In this document: positions 24,350 to 36,411 of the stretch, in pieces
Numbering within the stretch: position 1 is the stretch's first letter
How the letters are laid out: every line of letters begins with the position of its first letter
Assembly: GCF_020379485.1 (NCBI RefSeq)
Contig: NC_063445.1
Coordinates: forward strand, 50,617,422-50,681,421
Length of the DNA: 64,000 bases
Direction: 5' to 3'
Source: Brassica napus
Lineage: Eukaryota; Streptophyta; Magnoliopsida; Brassicales; Brassicaceae
Translations under genes and position numbers: made by a program
The notes under the pieces: model-generated
Databases searched by the model: none
Seen by the model: the letters and a program-made list of their open reading frames with translations, nothing else
Told to the model about the DNA's origin: nothing

Positions 24350-25377
24350 ATGGCGACGAAGCTGTTTTCTCCGCCGTTGTCTTGTCCATGGGTGACTTCA
24401 AGAGATGTAGTAATCAAAGGGCGGCGGAGACGGGGATGTGATACGAAGCGGAACAGAGTAGCCGCCGTCACTGCGATGGCTGTGGAGCCTCTCTCTGCTG
24501 TATCTTCTTCAGCGATTCAGATTCATCAATGGTGGGAACAGAGCCCTAGTTCATTACTGTTGATGGCTGAGACAGGTGGTGGTTACTCGTTAGCTAGCTA
24601 CTACACGTCTCTGGGTTTGTTCGTCATCTCAGTTCCAGGTCTTTGGTCTCTCATTAAACGCTCTGTTAAATCAAAGGTTCGAACTTTATCGAATTACAGT
24701 TTCCTAATTTCTTAAGCTCGAGTCTAAAGATTGGGACTTTTTGTTTCAGATAGTGAGAAAGACGTTCGTTGTTAGCGAAGGGATCAAAAAGGAGCCAAAT
24801 CAAGTTGCTGGAGAGATTCTTTCTTTCTTCACAAGGAAGAACTTTAATGTTACTGATCGAGGAGAAACAATCACGTAAGGCTAATTCAGAAGGGAAGTTT
24901 TGATTTTTTCAAATGGGTTTTGCGTTTAGTTACTGACAATGTTTGTTGGATTGTGAAAAATAGGTTTGAAGGAACAATGGTTCCAAGTAGAGGACAAGCT
25001 GCTCTGCTCACGTTCTGTACATGTATAAGCTTAGCAAGTGTGGGTCTTGTCCTAACCATTACGGTGCCTGATTTTGGAAACAATTGGTTCTTTATTACCA
25101 TTCTTAGTCCACTCGCGTAAGCTCTCTCTCTATTAGTCTTTGAAACTGTTTGTGAATGATTGGTGATGATGATGGATGATGTTGCAGAGGAGCGTATTAC
25201 TGGAAGAAGGCGTCGAGGAAGGAGGAGATAAAGGTGAAGATGATGGTGGGAAAAAAGGGGAAACTGGATGAGATTGTGGTTCAAGGAGATGATGTACAAG
25301 TTGAAGAAATGAGGAAGGAGCTTCAGCTTAGTGAGAAAGGCATGGTTTATGTTAAAGGTCTCTTTGAGAGATCATGA
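24350..25377 (+). CDS. CCB1: CCB1, cofactor assembly factor for cytochrome b6 (heme ci)
   Basis: Chloroplast thylakoid membrane protein of 264 aa. In Arabidopsis and Chlamydomonas, CCB1 is one of the CCB factors that attach heme ci covalently to cytochrome b6 of the b6f complex. Exons: 24350-24676, 24750-24874, 24964-25116, 25188-25377; phases agree. An Arg-rich N-terminal transit peptide (KGRRRRGCDTKRNR) precedes TM1 (~84-102, SYYTSLGLFVISVPGLW). TM2 and TM3 lie at ~165-200 (ALLTFCTCISLASVGLVLTI; NNWFFITILSPLAGAYYW). A Lys/Glu-rich stromal tail ends KGLFERS. Gene position also matches Arabidopsis At3g26710 as recalled. No damage. Confidence 0.92.
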
Positions 25378-27102
25378 AAACAAACACATTCAAATCCCAT
25401 TTTTGCCTTTGGGGGAGAGAATGTGTGTTATATAACTGTTGAATGATAGATGAGATTAAATGACCATTTGACTCATTTCATCATAGTAAATGAATTGATT
25501 TATATTACAAATCAATATAATATCATGAGGATGTGATGTTGATGGTTCAATTGCTTGAGCATTTCCTGAAGATGTGTTAGAAATTTTAAATAGTTCAAAT
25601 GAATCATTATAATGTCTGTTGTGATTTTTTTGGTTCAATGAGGGAAAACAAAGCATTCCATGGTTCTTCAATCTTCATGCATGTAAACAGAACCACCAAA
25701 TATATTTAAATCAAGAAATGAGCTTTTACTTGTTTGGTTTGGGCTCAGCCTAACTCAGCCCACGGGAAATTAATGTATCGCATTTTAATGAACTTTAATC
25801 TCAGCTAATTTGTATCGCATTTTAGTAGACTTTTATCTAAAGTTAGATTATAACGAATTAAGTAATTACACAACTTTTCATTGAGGAAAAAACCATGAGC
25901 AAATGTTCATTCGATTTGGATTGCAATTAAATAATTCATATATTTTTCGTATTAGTGAAAAGTTTATATTTCTGCATATGACACAACACACAAACAACCA
26001 ATAATTGAAAATATAGTAAGGGTGGAATGAGCCGTAGATTTATGTTTTTGATCGTAAAATTTAATCTGTAGGTTTATTTGCTACAAATTGTTTTTTTTTA
26101 TAATTTTATAAAGCACTATTTTTTTGTTTTGGAAATAAATATCTGTAAAGCTATATTTTGATTTTGTATAGATATTTTTACTGTGAGTATTTTAAAGAAA
26201 GAAAAATTTGATTGGTTAAACATATATAGTTCTAAACTAAATTTTGGCTGTTAAAAGCATCAATAGTCGCAACCAATCATCTCGTAACTCAAAATGAAAT
26301 GGATTTCTAATGCTGCCCTTTACGTCTAACCACCTTTGCGGACGAGTTTGGCAGTGTAAGTTGAGCACTATTAACCTTCGGGTTGATGTTGTACCGCTAA
26401 GGCTGGATCTTGGTTTCAGAAGATTGTCCCAATTCGGATTTAGAGGGCGATCCTTGAATGGATTCTCTTTGTTTCGTAAGAGATGAATAGTATTTTATTC
26501 AATCGGCAGTTTGTATCTGCTTGCTTTGTTTGTCGATGTTCCATTTGTCTTCGAGTTTCTTTTTATGTATCAGTCTCAGTTCGATTTCTCATTTTCGGTG
26601 ATTCAAAATCGTATCGCTAGTATAGTTTTGTTTGTTACTAAGTTGAACGGTTATAATAGCGACTGCTTTTGATTTTATGTTTTTTACCATTTTTTTTTTG
26701 CCATGAAATCAACTCTGGAGGCTTTACTTTTTGTTAATCACATTTTGTAAACCTCAACATTTTTTTTCGAAATAATATTTAGATTCTTAGCGAAAAAAAA
26801 AATGAAATGGATATTTCTGGTTTTGGCTCAAACATCAAAAGTACAAAAAATCACTATTATAAACCGGGGGTATAAGTGTAATCGTATAAAGATTCGGTAT
26901 ATCCACCCGCGTAGAAAGGAATCATATTGTCGGGTTCCGGACTCGGGTCGGATACATGTGTTGGTTGTATATCAAAGAAAGAAAAAAAAACGACATGTTT
27001 TTTTGCCCTTAGAAGAATCAAAAAGCGTATTGAAAGAATCAGAAGAAAGGAAGCTGTGGCTCTGAGCCGGCGATAATTCACTTTGTCATCCCTAAAATTT
27101 TC
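25378..27102. other. Intergenic region; expected alpha-mannosidase gene absent
   Basis: AT-rich DNA with no coding-like segment that I can recognise. In the Arabidopsis order I recall, a glycosyl hydrolase family 38 alpha-mannosidase (At3g26720) lies between CCB1 and the RING gene. No trace of it was seen here, so it was probably deleted cleanly. Confidence 0.5.
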
Positions 27103-30100
27103 ATGTCCATCTTGCCTCCTACGCATATTCAAGGTCACGAATCTTCTCCTCCTCCTTCGAATTCGTCTCTAAACCCTAGCTCTGAGCATGGCAACAGCTC
27201 TCTTGTGTCTCCTCCTCCTTCCTCTGGAATTGGATCCCTCAGCCTCGCCGGATCCTCTTTCCCAACTTCTGATTTCTCCAGTGGCTCTCGCGGTAAGGGA
27301 AATTGATTATCCAGCTACCCGATTTTGCCTTCTTTTTTTAGGGTTTTGACATTGACGAACACGGATTTCGATTTGCTTGTTTAGGGTTTCTTTAAAAGAT
27401 TGAGCTTTGATCTGTTCTAATTTTCGATTTTGCCCTCTTTTTTTAGGGTTTTTTTTTTACATTTGGTTGAATTTCGATTTGCTGTTTTGGGTTTCTTTGA
27501 AAGATTTAAGCTTTGTTGAGAATGATTCTCTTTCTTGCTCTCATTTTGGATTTTGTATACTGTAGAACCGATTGCTGCAGCTGAGGAGGAGCATAGCCAT
27601 GGATCTCCCAAAGAGGTAGAGTTAGATACTCCTAAGTGTGTACGATGAGACTTCTACTTTATACCGTGGAATCTTTGAATGTTTGTTCCGTTTTAAGTTG
27701 CAGATAACGCAGATTGGAGCAGGGAAGGAGAGCTTTTCCCCACCTAGTGCAGATAGACATGACCATCTTCGATATGATAGTCGAAGAAATAGGTCCAGAG
27801 GGAGAAATACCAGAGCTGCTGCTTCTTCTTCTCATGTGCAGCAGCACAATGCTACCGGACCCTCCAATTCTCCCAGAGGCTCCTCTCATCACAATCCAAC
27901 TGGTAGACGGGCTAATATGATTAGCGGGAACCATTTACTGAACTTTCAGTATGATCCCATTTCTCCCCAACAGTTCAGGGCTCCTCCTCCACCTCAGAGA
28001 AGGCAAATGCACAGGAGGAGGCCTTATAACAAGGACTTGTTTCTCCAGGCGAATTACAAGTTCGTTGTGTTGGACACGGGTGATCATTCTCCTGATTCCA
28101 TGGATCCTGATAAGATGCTGCAGTGGGATAACATCATTTGCGTGAGGTACTCCACTCCGTCTCCTGTGCAGTGTCCTATTTGCTTGGAGTATCCTCTGTG
28201 TCCGCAGATAACCTCGTGTGGGCATATCTTCTGCTTCCCGTGTGTTCTGCAGTACCTTTTGATCGGTGAGGATAACCACAAGGCGGAGTGCTTCAAGAGG
28301 TGTCCTTTGTGCTTTGTGATGATTTCTCCCAGAGAGTTGTACACGGTTTATATCGAAAACGTCAAGCAGTACTCTGTTGGAGATCCCATCGAGTTCATAC
28401 TCCTGACTCGCAAGAAAGACTCTTTTGCTCCGACAAGGAAAAACGAGATTGACTCGGACGTTCCTGATCCGTTTTCGAAGTTCACGTTCACGCAAGATGT
28501 TGATCTCTCTGTCAGACAGGCGGTTTCGGAGCTGGATGGTTGGATTGCAAGAGCAGATCCTGGGCTCGTGGAAGACTTGGAGAAGCACCTGTATGTAAAC
28601 GCTGCTTTGGAGCGTTTGGAGGAGAGGAAGTTGTACTGGAAGGAGCAGAGGCTCTCTAACTGTTGCAAATCAAGCACGAAGCCTAGAAGTCTTGTACCGT
28701 CTTCCTCACCTCCTGATGTTGGTTATCAAGCTCCTTCCATGGCGAAAGGAGCAGCAACCAGCAGCTCCAACGATCAAGATAAATCAACTGAAGAATCTTC
28801 AGTTGGTAAGTCAGATGAGGAATCTCAGTCTAGTTTGGAAAAGAGTTGTGATGATGGTCACTCTCTTGTAGAAAAGGATGCACCGTTGATGCCCTCCTCA
28901 GACAATGGGAGTAAAAGGCCTCTTTTGCACCAAAATGACAGCAAAGACCAGAAGGACAACGATGATGCGTACAACTTTTACCAGGTAACCAGTTTCCGAT
29001 GGATACTTTTGTGTTTGCAAAAAAAAGTATCAGCTGCATGCTGATTTTTTTATTGCTATATGCTGGTCGCTTCCTTAGATGAAATCAAGTGTTATTTGCT
29101 GTCGACAATCTTGGTTGTTTTATTGATAAGGAAACATACCACAACGCTCAATAAAACATGATCTTATTCCCTATGCAGTCCGTTGATGGACAGCATATTA
29201 TCCTTCACTCTTTGAATATGAAATGCCTTCTGCACCACTATGGAAGCAATGACTTTCTTCCAACAAGGTAAGAGTCAAGAATCTTTTCATTGACTAATCA
29301 TTTATGCATGGGTTTGGGATGCTGGTTCTAGTGGGTATGTATGGTGTATGGCGTCTTTTAGTTAATGAAATGTTATTTAGTGTGATAGCCAAGACTTAGA
29401 GTGAATGCAAGTAAATTTGTGGATATATTAGAGTTCTGATTTCAATTTATGAAACGGCAGAGTGAGTGGGAAGATAGTGGAAATGGAGACTGTCACCCAG
29501 TCAGAAGCGATAAGGAGACGCTACCGCTTCTTGAGTCATTTTTCTTTAACTACTACATTTCAGGTACATTTTCCCTTTCCTTAGTTACTCAAGTTAACAT
29601 TTTAGTCCATGGAGTTTATCCTCTTTTTCGTAATCTTTTCAGATATGTGAGATTGATATGAGGGAATCATTACCTCCTGAAGCATTTGCTCCATTTATGG
29701 ATGAAATCAAGAAGCGTGAGAAGCAGAGGAAAGAACGTGCTAGGAAGGTATTCCTCTTTTTAACTACTTTTCAGATTCCAACTTCCATCGGCTTTTACTT
29801 GTTTCCTATAGTTAGTATTTGATTTGATTAGGCTATAAAATTATATGATGTTGTGTTTTTTCTTAGGAGCGAAAAGATAAAATCAAAGCTGAAGTAGCTG
29901 CAGCTGCAGAGCTTGCACCATTGATGGCCAGTCGTGGGCAGTTCTATTATGGTGACGATCCTTCATTTTCCTTGGATGATTTTGAAGGTAAAAGAAAGGA
30001 ACCTCTTCTCTTAATTGTGTTTCAGGTTAAGTATATGGTTTTGCTGATGATCTAATCAGAAACCCTTTTGTTTTAGCCCTTGGAAACTCTGCCCCAGTAG

Positions 30101-30473
30101 TATCGTCAAGCCCTCCAACCATTGGAGAGAGAAGTTCCTTCTCACACGTGACAAGGCTCGGTTTCGCTGCTGGCCACGACTCCCCCAACCTGAATAACGA
30201 ACCAACAACAAACGTTCAAAGCAGCAGCAGCAGCAGTGAAGTCACAAACGCAACCACAGGTAACCTCTAATGTTTTAGCTCAGCAAATTCTCTTTAAGAT
30301 TCACTGATGACCTCTAAAACATGTTTTCAGGTGCAAGAAACACGAACACAACATCATTCGCTAGTGTAACATCAAGAACACCAACCACACCTGTAGCCAT
30401 CAAAGAGCCAGGAAAGAGAGGGAAGAAACAGAGTCGGGTGCTTCTGTCGACAACCAGTGTACGCCGCTACTGA
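27103..30473 (+). CDS. RNF10-like RING-finger protein, putative E3 ubiquitin ligase
   Basis: Protein of 754 aa related to animal RNF10. Exons: 27103-27292, 27566-27615, 27704-28984, 29179-29267, 29461-29563, 29643-29747, 29867-29987, 30077-30259, 30331-30473; phases agree. The N-terminus is Ser/Pro-rich and disordered. The RING-HC finger at about 237-282 has all eight ligands (CPIC...CGHIFCFPC...CPLC). The mid region holds a YKFVVLDTGDHSPDSMDPDK block and a charged helical segment near residue ~600 (EIKKREKQRKERARKERKDK). The C-terminus is basic and ends KQSRVLLSTTSVRRY. It would accept an E2 enzyme through the RING; substrates are unknown. Matches recalled At3g26730. No defects; the start is the first ATG of the conserved N-terminus. 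Confidence 0.93.
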
Positions 30474-30686
30474 TGGATTTGTGTGTATGTATAAGCTTTG
30501 CTTTTAAGAAGACCTGAATAAAGACAATGTGGTTAGCAAACGTTGGCTTTGTTTCTTTTGTTTTTTGAATCCATGCAACTTATAAAGAAGGTGTAGCATA
30601 GTTTACACCATTTATGACAAAAGTATAAGACTCAATTATTGATTCTGCTGACTCGGAGAACACGTAAAGTTCCAAAAAGGTTGGAT

Positions 30687-30783
30687 AAAATATCTTCCAA
30701 GAGGGGAGGATAAGCTTTCGTTGATTTTCATTCTCACAAGTCACATATAACAAAGCCTAACCTTATCCTTTTGGAAAATATCT
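30687..30783 (+). promoter_or_regulatory. Two evening elements and I-box motifs in the CCL promoter
   Basis: AAAATATCT, the exact evening element bound by clock MYB proteins such as CCA1, occurs at 30687-30695 and again at 30775-30783. GATAAG (I-box, light response) occurs between them near 30709, and in reverse in CTTATCC just before the second. A TATA box (TATATATATA, about 30802) follows and the CCL ATG is at 30884. Motifs are seen directly; clock control is inferred from CCL biology. Confidence 0.65.
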
Positions 30784-30883
30784 TTTCTTCTGCTCTGGTT
30801 CTATATATATATACCATGAACTATTCCAAAACATTAACATAATATCCAAATCAGTAAACCAATCTCCATACAACAACATAAAA

Positions 30884-31479
30884 ATGCAGGGAGCTTTGTG
30901 CATCAAACCAACCATTCTTCCCCTTTCTTCACCACTTTTTTCTCCAAAGCTCACTATTCTTCTTCCTCAGACCATCACCAACACTAAAGCTTCAAGACTC
31001 TCATCTCTCAGACCAAACGGATCATCTCCTACAACCTCTGATCCTCTCACCGTTGACTATGACTCCCTCCTTTCGTAAGTCCTTTCACTTCCCTTCTTTT
31101 TTTTTGCTTCTTTTCTCTCATTGACTGACTCAATGACATATCTATGGTCAGTGTTTTCCCAGCCGAAGCATGTGAAGTGATCAGCGGATATGCATGTTCA
31201 GCTGACATCTACCCTGAAGTCAAGCTTGAAACAAAGCCCATCTCCCGTCCCGTGACTTCAGAGAACGTAGACCGAGAATACATAGAGTATAACACCCCCA
31301 AAACGTAAAGATCACATACTTTAAACCCTTTTCTCTATTTACCTGAGATACTCAGCTTGCGTTCAACTTCTGATTTTGTTGTGTTGTTTGGACTTGGAAA
31401 CAGTGTTTTCGTCTCCGAGGCCTGCGATGATCTTGGAGGAGAATTCTGTGAACCTGACTATCAAAAAGATGTCTATTAG
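30884..31479 (+). CDS. CCL: CCR-like (CCL) light/clock-regulated plastid-predicted protein
   Basis: Small plant protein of 139 aa. Arabidopsis CCL (At3g26740 as recalled) is a circadian- and light-regulated gene whose transcript stability is clock-controlled through downstream (DST) elements; its molecular function is unknown. Exons: 30884-31074, 31152-31304, 31404-31479; phases agree. The first ~50 residues are Ser/Pro/Leu-rich and look like a plastid transit peptide. The conserved part holds YDSLLSVFPAEACEVISGYA, then a YPEVKLE block and EACDDLGGEFCEPDYQKDVY at the end. Two evening elements sit in its promoter. A degraded copy of its last exon and 3' UTR occurs 12 kb downstream (43822-44090). 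Confidence 0.93.
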
Positions 31480-32920
31480 AATTTAGAAGAAGCAAGATTT
31501 GATGTGATGTTGATATGTGTGTGTATCTCTATAACCACTCATTTCTATATAAGCTAGCTTCACCTAATCAAGACTGAAATCGTGAATCAAACCCAAGTTT
31601 CCAAATTTATCAACACAATAATATGGAAAATCTCAAACTAGTTTAAGTAACTTAGAGTAATCTTGCACAATCGAGATATCTCAGACTAGTAAATTACGTC
31701 TGCTACACCGTTTTTCTCTTTAACATTTCGACACTTCTGTAAATTATGGATGAGATGTAAACTCTGACTTTTCATTTTACCACCAAACACTAAATGATGT
31801 TTTCACCTATATTGTGAAATTATGTTTTGTTACCAAACTTAGAAATAATGTTTTATTATATTTATTTTAGTTTTACATGTTGGAGCTATACAATACACAT
31901 GGTGAATTGATACTTGTCATTTTAATGCTTTTAGTCGTATGTTTAAGGAAAACTTACATTTTTGTAATTTAAAATCGTTTTAAAAATTCAAAATATAACA
32001 TATAAGAAAAAAAATCTAACATATAAAAAAAATATAACATATAAGGTTTCTTCATTTTTGTAATTTAAAGTCGTTTAAAAAATTTAAAATATAACATATA
32101 AGATTTCTTCATTTTTGTAATTTAAAGTCGTTTTAAAAATTTAAAATATAACGTATAAGAAAAAAATCTAATTTTTTTATTATATGGTTAATTTGAGCGT
32201 TTAATTTTTTTAATAATATAAAATTAAACTAATATGAAAAATGATGCAAAAATTGTTATCAAATCTTTATTATTCATAGTCATTAATTGTCATATATATG
32301 TTAATCATATTAGTTAATTCCGTAGCTTTTATTTAAAGAAAAAAATACACGCTTCTTATATTTTGGATTAATATAATATTTACTAGTAATTGGATTTGGA
32401 CCAACATTTTCTTCAATTGATTCTTAAACTGCCACATAAGCTAAATTGACATCCTAATTAAGTAACACCTAACCAGAGTCTCTTTTTAGTTAGTACAAAC
32501 TTAAAGTTACAACTTTTTAAATGACCATCAGATAATATATAGGAGATTAATTTTAGAATATAGTTTGAAACTAAAAGGAATTATTGAGAAAAAAGAATTT
32601 TTTAAGAAACTAAAAAGTACACTGTTGATATTTTTATGTAAAAATAAGTTTGAAGATTGTTTTTACTTCAAATAATTTATATGTTCTTGAACTATGAAAC
32701 TAATTTAATTATTTAGAAATTTTGAATTTAAAAACAGAAAATTTTAGTAATTTGGTAAATTTTACACCCAAGTCTTTTTGTCAACAATATAAAAATATCC
32801 TATTTTGTAAACTTTAGTTACAAATAATTTTCCGTCCAAACACAGTTACAAATGGCCAAAAACTAGTCTAAGAAACTAATGATATTTAAGTGTTTTATCA
32901 AAAGTGTTATTTTGACGTTG
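31480..32920. other. AT-rich spacer downstream of CCL
   Basis: Very AT-rich. Near 31970-32160 a segment of ~60 bp with the core TTCATTTTTGTAATTTAAA occurs about three times in tandem, with drift. No gene. Confidence 0.5.
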
Positions 32921-32936
32921 AATTAGACGGCAAACG

Positions 32937-33799
32937 TGAAGTTGTAGGGGGTTTATCTCTCTCTTTTCTCTGTTCCCTCACTTCATCTTTCACAGATAAA
33001 GATGAGATATGAAACTTTTGCAGCCGGTTGTAATTCCGGCCCTTTGCCCACGGTTTGGGCTTTTTCTCCGGCTTTGGTTTTATCTGATCGGCTTTGTCTT
33101 CGGCGTCGCATCTTCTCCATCGATTGGCGGCCGGCTTTGCTTTTGGGAAGCGGTAGCTCTTTTAGCACTGGCTTCACCGATTTTGGTCTCCAGGAGATGG
33201 TGGCTTCCTTAGCACCATTCTCGCCGGCTCTTTATGGGGTTCTCCCGATCTGATCTACGATCCAGAGCTTTGATTGATTTTTCAGTCTTCTCGATCTAAA
33301 TCTCTGATGGTTTCTCCCTTCCCCCCCCCCCATTAGGTTGGGTTGATGCATCTTCAAGCTTAGTTTTATCTTCAAAGATGTTTGTGCCGCATGCAAGTAA
33401 GCCGGATGATAAGGAACGATTGTAGGCGGTTAAGTTTCCTTCATCGGTTTCGTAGATCCAACAGCTTTTGACTTTGCGGCTCGAGCTTTCGCGTAGGCTG
33501 TTCTGGTTGAATGGTCGTCTCGGGTTCGTCTTCGCCGTCGACGGTGCTCCGTCGTGTCTCCTTGCTGGTTCCGGAGGAAGATGGCTGGTTCTCGTCAGGA
33601 CGCGTGTTTCAGTGTTTGGACACATGGTGGGACGAGTCAGGTTTCTTCTGCAACGGGCTTGTCCTTTAGGCTTAAGCCCCAAAGTTGTTATGAACAGTGG
33701 TCCACTTTAGTTTAAGCTTATGTTATATGTTTATGTTGTATCGGCTTTGTTTTTTCTTGGGCTTTGTCTCCTTAATAAAATACAAGATGACAAAAGAAA
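32937..33799 (+). mobile_element. LINE-like retroposon insertion
   Basis: A GC-richer ~860-bp block, unlike its AT-rich surroundings, is flanked by AATTAGACGGCAAACG (32921-32936) and AATTAGACGGCAACG (33800-33814), a ~15-bp duplication with one indel. It ends in AATAAAATACAAGATGACAAAAGAAAA, an A-rich tail next to the right duplication. Long variable duplications plus a 3' A tail fit target-primed reverse transcription. No reverse transcriptase is seen, so it is a truncated LINE or non-autonomous retroposon. Caution: AATTAGACGG recurs once more near 34003. Confidence 0.5.
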
Positions 33800-33814
33800 A
33801 ATTAGACGGCAACG

Positions 33815-34525
33815 TCGACAAAAGAACATGGATCTTTGGATCATTTCAACGGATATGCTTGTTTTGGAAAGGTAAATCGTTTACATATGTATTGTAAATC
33901 TAAAAGTGTATATACCATATATAAAAGGGAGATTTTCCCATATTTCAGAATATCATATTTCAGAATATGTAAAGATCAACTATTAAAAACTTCAAGTATA
34001 AAATTAGACGGCTATAATTAGGGTTCTTAATCCAAACTGGTACGGCTCTAAAGATCAATAAAACTTTAATTTTAATTATTGTTCATGCTTTTTATTGCTT
34101 ACTTCACGTTTTCGTAGTGTCAACAGAACTATACACTAACAATACACAGATTTTAATTTTATGATTATAATTATGCAACTTTTGATTTTAGATTTAACTA
34201 TTTTATTTTCATATCTACGGAAGTTTTATTATAATAATACTATGAACCTGTGATGGCCTTATCTAGTATATATAATAGCTTAATATCATTATTATATAAG
34301 TAATAATAAAATCTAATATAATCAATCATTAAAATCTGAGTAGATATAAATAAGTAAACCGGTTTCTTGTAAACTATAAGTAAATCATTAATCAAATTTT
34401 AAAACTAATTTAATCTTTAATGTATGATAAAGTAGATTTTCTTGTTCCTAAAGGAAAACAAATTCGATGCTTAGTTGAAATAGGTACACAATATTAGTTG
34501 ATATAGAAATATAATATTATATATA
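33815..34525. other. AT-rich spacer
   Basis: No gene or clear repeat; left flank of the hAT element. Confidence 0.5.
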
Positions 34526-35689
34526 GCTATATATAGGAATGTCAAACAGGTTGATCTGTCCCGTCCTGTCCCGTACTGCAGCGGGCTCGTCTTCGAGCTG
34601 GTCACGGCGGGTGAGGCCCACGCGGGCTGAGGTCCTCAAAATGGCTGACCAAACTCGTACCGCAAAACATGTAGGCCTTTGCAGATCGGCCCGCTGGACA
34701 TAGAATTACAAACATACATATGGCTTCTGAACGCTTCAAGACATGATTCAGGACGCTTTATCAGTTTCATGACGCATCAGTAAGTGAGTTTAGTCGATGA
34801 TTGAACTGGATAAGGCAACACACTTGTTAGTTGAAGATTTTAGTTGAATCAAAACACTAGTTTATTTACTTTTGTTAGACTCCAAACATTTTAAAAATAA
34901 ACAATACTTTAGTTGCTGAATCCAAATAGTATAACTCATAAGTTCATAATAAATGGTTTAGTTTTCTGAATCCAAAATTAAATAAAACTAACACCAAATC
35001 AAAGATGCTAATCCCAAAAACAAATAAAAAGAAAACACCAATCACACTTCTTGTTCTTCATCTTTATTACCAACAAGCGACAAAAAGATGAAAATTTCTC
35101 TTCTTCACCATCAACTTCATCTTCTGCAAATAAGAATACTAGAAGTCAGTTAAAGATATATTGAAACCTAAAACTCCAAAATGTATGATAATGTGAACAA
35201 ATACATATAGGCAAAACTATGAAGAACCCATGGCGGGAACAAGATCTTCTTCTTCGGGGAAAGTGAAGGACCCTAAGATCGGTTCACTCGAATGGATCAG
35301 ATTTGCATATGAACTCCGGATGGAGAACTGAATGGATTGAAGGGTCGCACGAAGGTTGCGGAAAGGCCTTCGATATTCCCGACTCCAAATGGTGCTTGAT
35401 ATGACTCACAAAACCACCAAGTGAAGGATCTCTCGTCGTTGCTTGATATGACTCACAAGGCCAACGATTTGAGGAAGTGTTTACTTGGATATGACTCACC
35501 AAGAAACAAGACAAGTTCTTAAACAAAGAACAAAGAGTTTAACTCAAAATCTTTTGACAAAATCGATTTCTGATTTATTAAAATGAAAGAGTTTCATACT
35601 TATAGAGTTTTGTAGATCTAGGAATTAAATAGAAAACTAGATCTAGATCTAGATCTAGTCAATACACAGAAATAAAGAGAGAAACCTAG

Positions 35690-36301
35690 TCAAAGTGACC
35701 GTTCAAAGGAAAAGTCCATGATCGGATCGAACAAGGTAGAGAGATCATCAGCACGGTCGTTGGTACATACGGTACGAGCCAATCGAGCCAAAAGAGAGAA
35801 GTCTCGATCATTTTGTGAAACCTCATGATCCAAGTCAAGTCTGGCATGATCTTTCTCAAGTCTGGCATGATCTTTCTCAAGTCTGGCATGATCCAAGTCA
35901 AGTCTGGCATGTTCTTTGTCAAGTCTGGCATGTTCCTTGTCAAGTCTGGCATGATCAAAGTCAAGTCTGGCTCGGCTGTTGGCTTTGGCTTGTCGAGATG
36001 GCTGGGAAGGTCGCGTACTGGTTCGGTCAGATTGGTCTTCAGGACGTGGACTTGGTCGAAGCTTCATTCCGGATGTAAGTGGATTGAGACGGTACACAGC
36101 CCGATTGGTCTGTCTGATCTGATCGGAAGGATGAACCTCAACTGGGACGTCTGGAGCGTTCTGATCAGTCTGGTCCATGGACTGGGGCACATCAGAAAGT
36201 GAGTTTTCAAACTTCTTATGATGACTCGAAGAAGATCCACCGGTGCAGATCGAAGGCGCTTGGGAGACCGGAAGCATCATCGACCCTGAAACCACCATCA
36301 C
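35690..36301 (-). CDS. Repeat-bearing open frame inside the hAT element
   Basis: Minus-strand open frame of 203 codons. The N-terminal part is Ser/Pro/Gln-rich (HHKKFENSLSDVPQSMDQTD). The centre holds seven 7-residue repeats of the type (D/E)HARL(D/E)(K/L) encoded by the 21-bp array, forming an ideal heptad coiled coil. The C-terminus reads ARTVCTNDRADDLSTLFDPI. I suspect it derives from the gag-side region of a Gypsy element carried by the hAT, but no protease, RT or zinc knuckle is present. It may not be translated. Function unknown. Confidence 0.35.
   Translation of the reverse strand: MMVVSGSMMLPVSQAPSICTGGSSSSHHKKFENSLSDVPQSMDQTDQNAPDVPVEVHPSDQIRQTNRAVYRLNPLTSGMKLRPSPRPEDQSDRTSTRPSQPSRQAKANSRARLDFDHARLDKEHARLDKEHARLDLDHARLEKDHARLEKDHARLDLDHEVSQNDRDFSLLARLARTVCTNDRADDLSTLFDPIMDFSFERSL
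35836..35982. repeat. 21-bp tandem repeat, seven units
   Basis: CAAGTCTGGCATGATCTTTCT-type units repeat with exact 21-bp spacing from 35836 to the last start at 35962. Variation is confined to the 3' part of the unit. On the minus strand each unit encodes one heptad. Confidence 0.9.
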
Positions 36302-36324
36302 CGGAGCTACATAACGTCAAATCG

Positions 36325-36326
<2 letters not shown>

Positions 36327-36408
<82 letters not shown>
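36327..36408. repeat. (CT)n microsatellite inside the hAT element
   Basis: A long CT run interrupted by a few GTCT units. It generates spurious Ser/Leu or Arg/Glu reading frames. Confidence 0.9.

Positions 36409-36411
<3 letters not shown>

Noticed and set aside
27935..28588. 217-codon minus-strand open frame
   Set aside because: Antisense shadow of RING gene exon 3.
33002..33710. Open frames in the GC-richer block as protein genes
   Set aside because: Frames are short, overlap on both strands and lie in a probable retroposon; no conserved domain seen.
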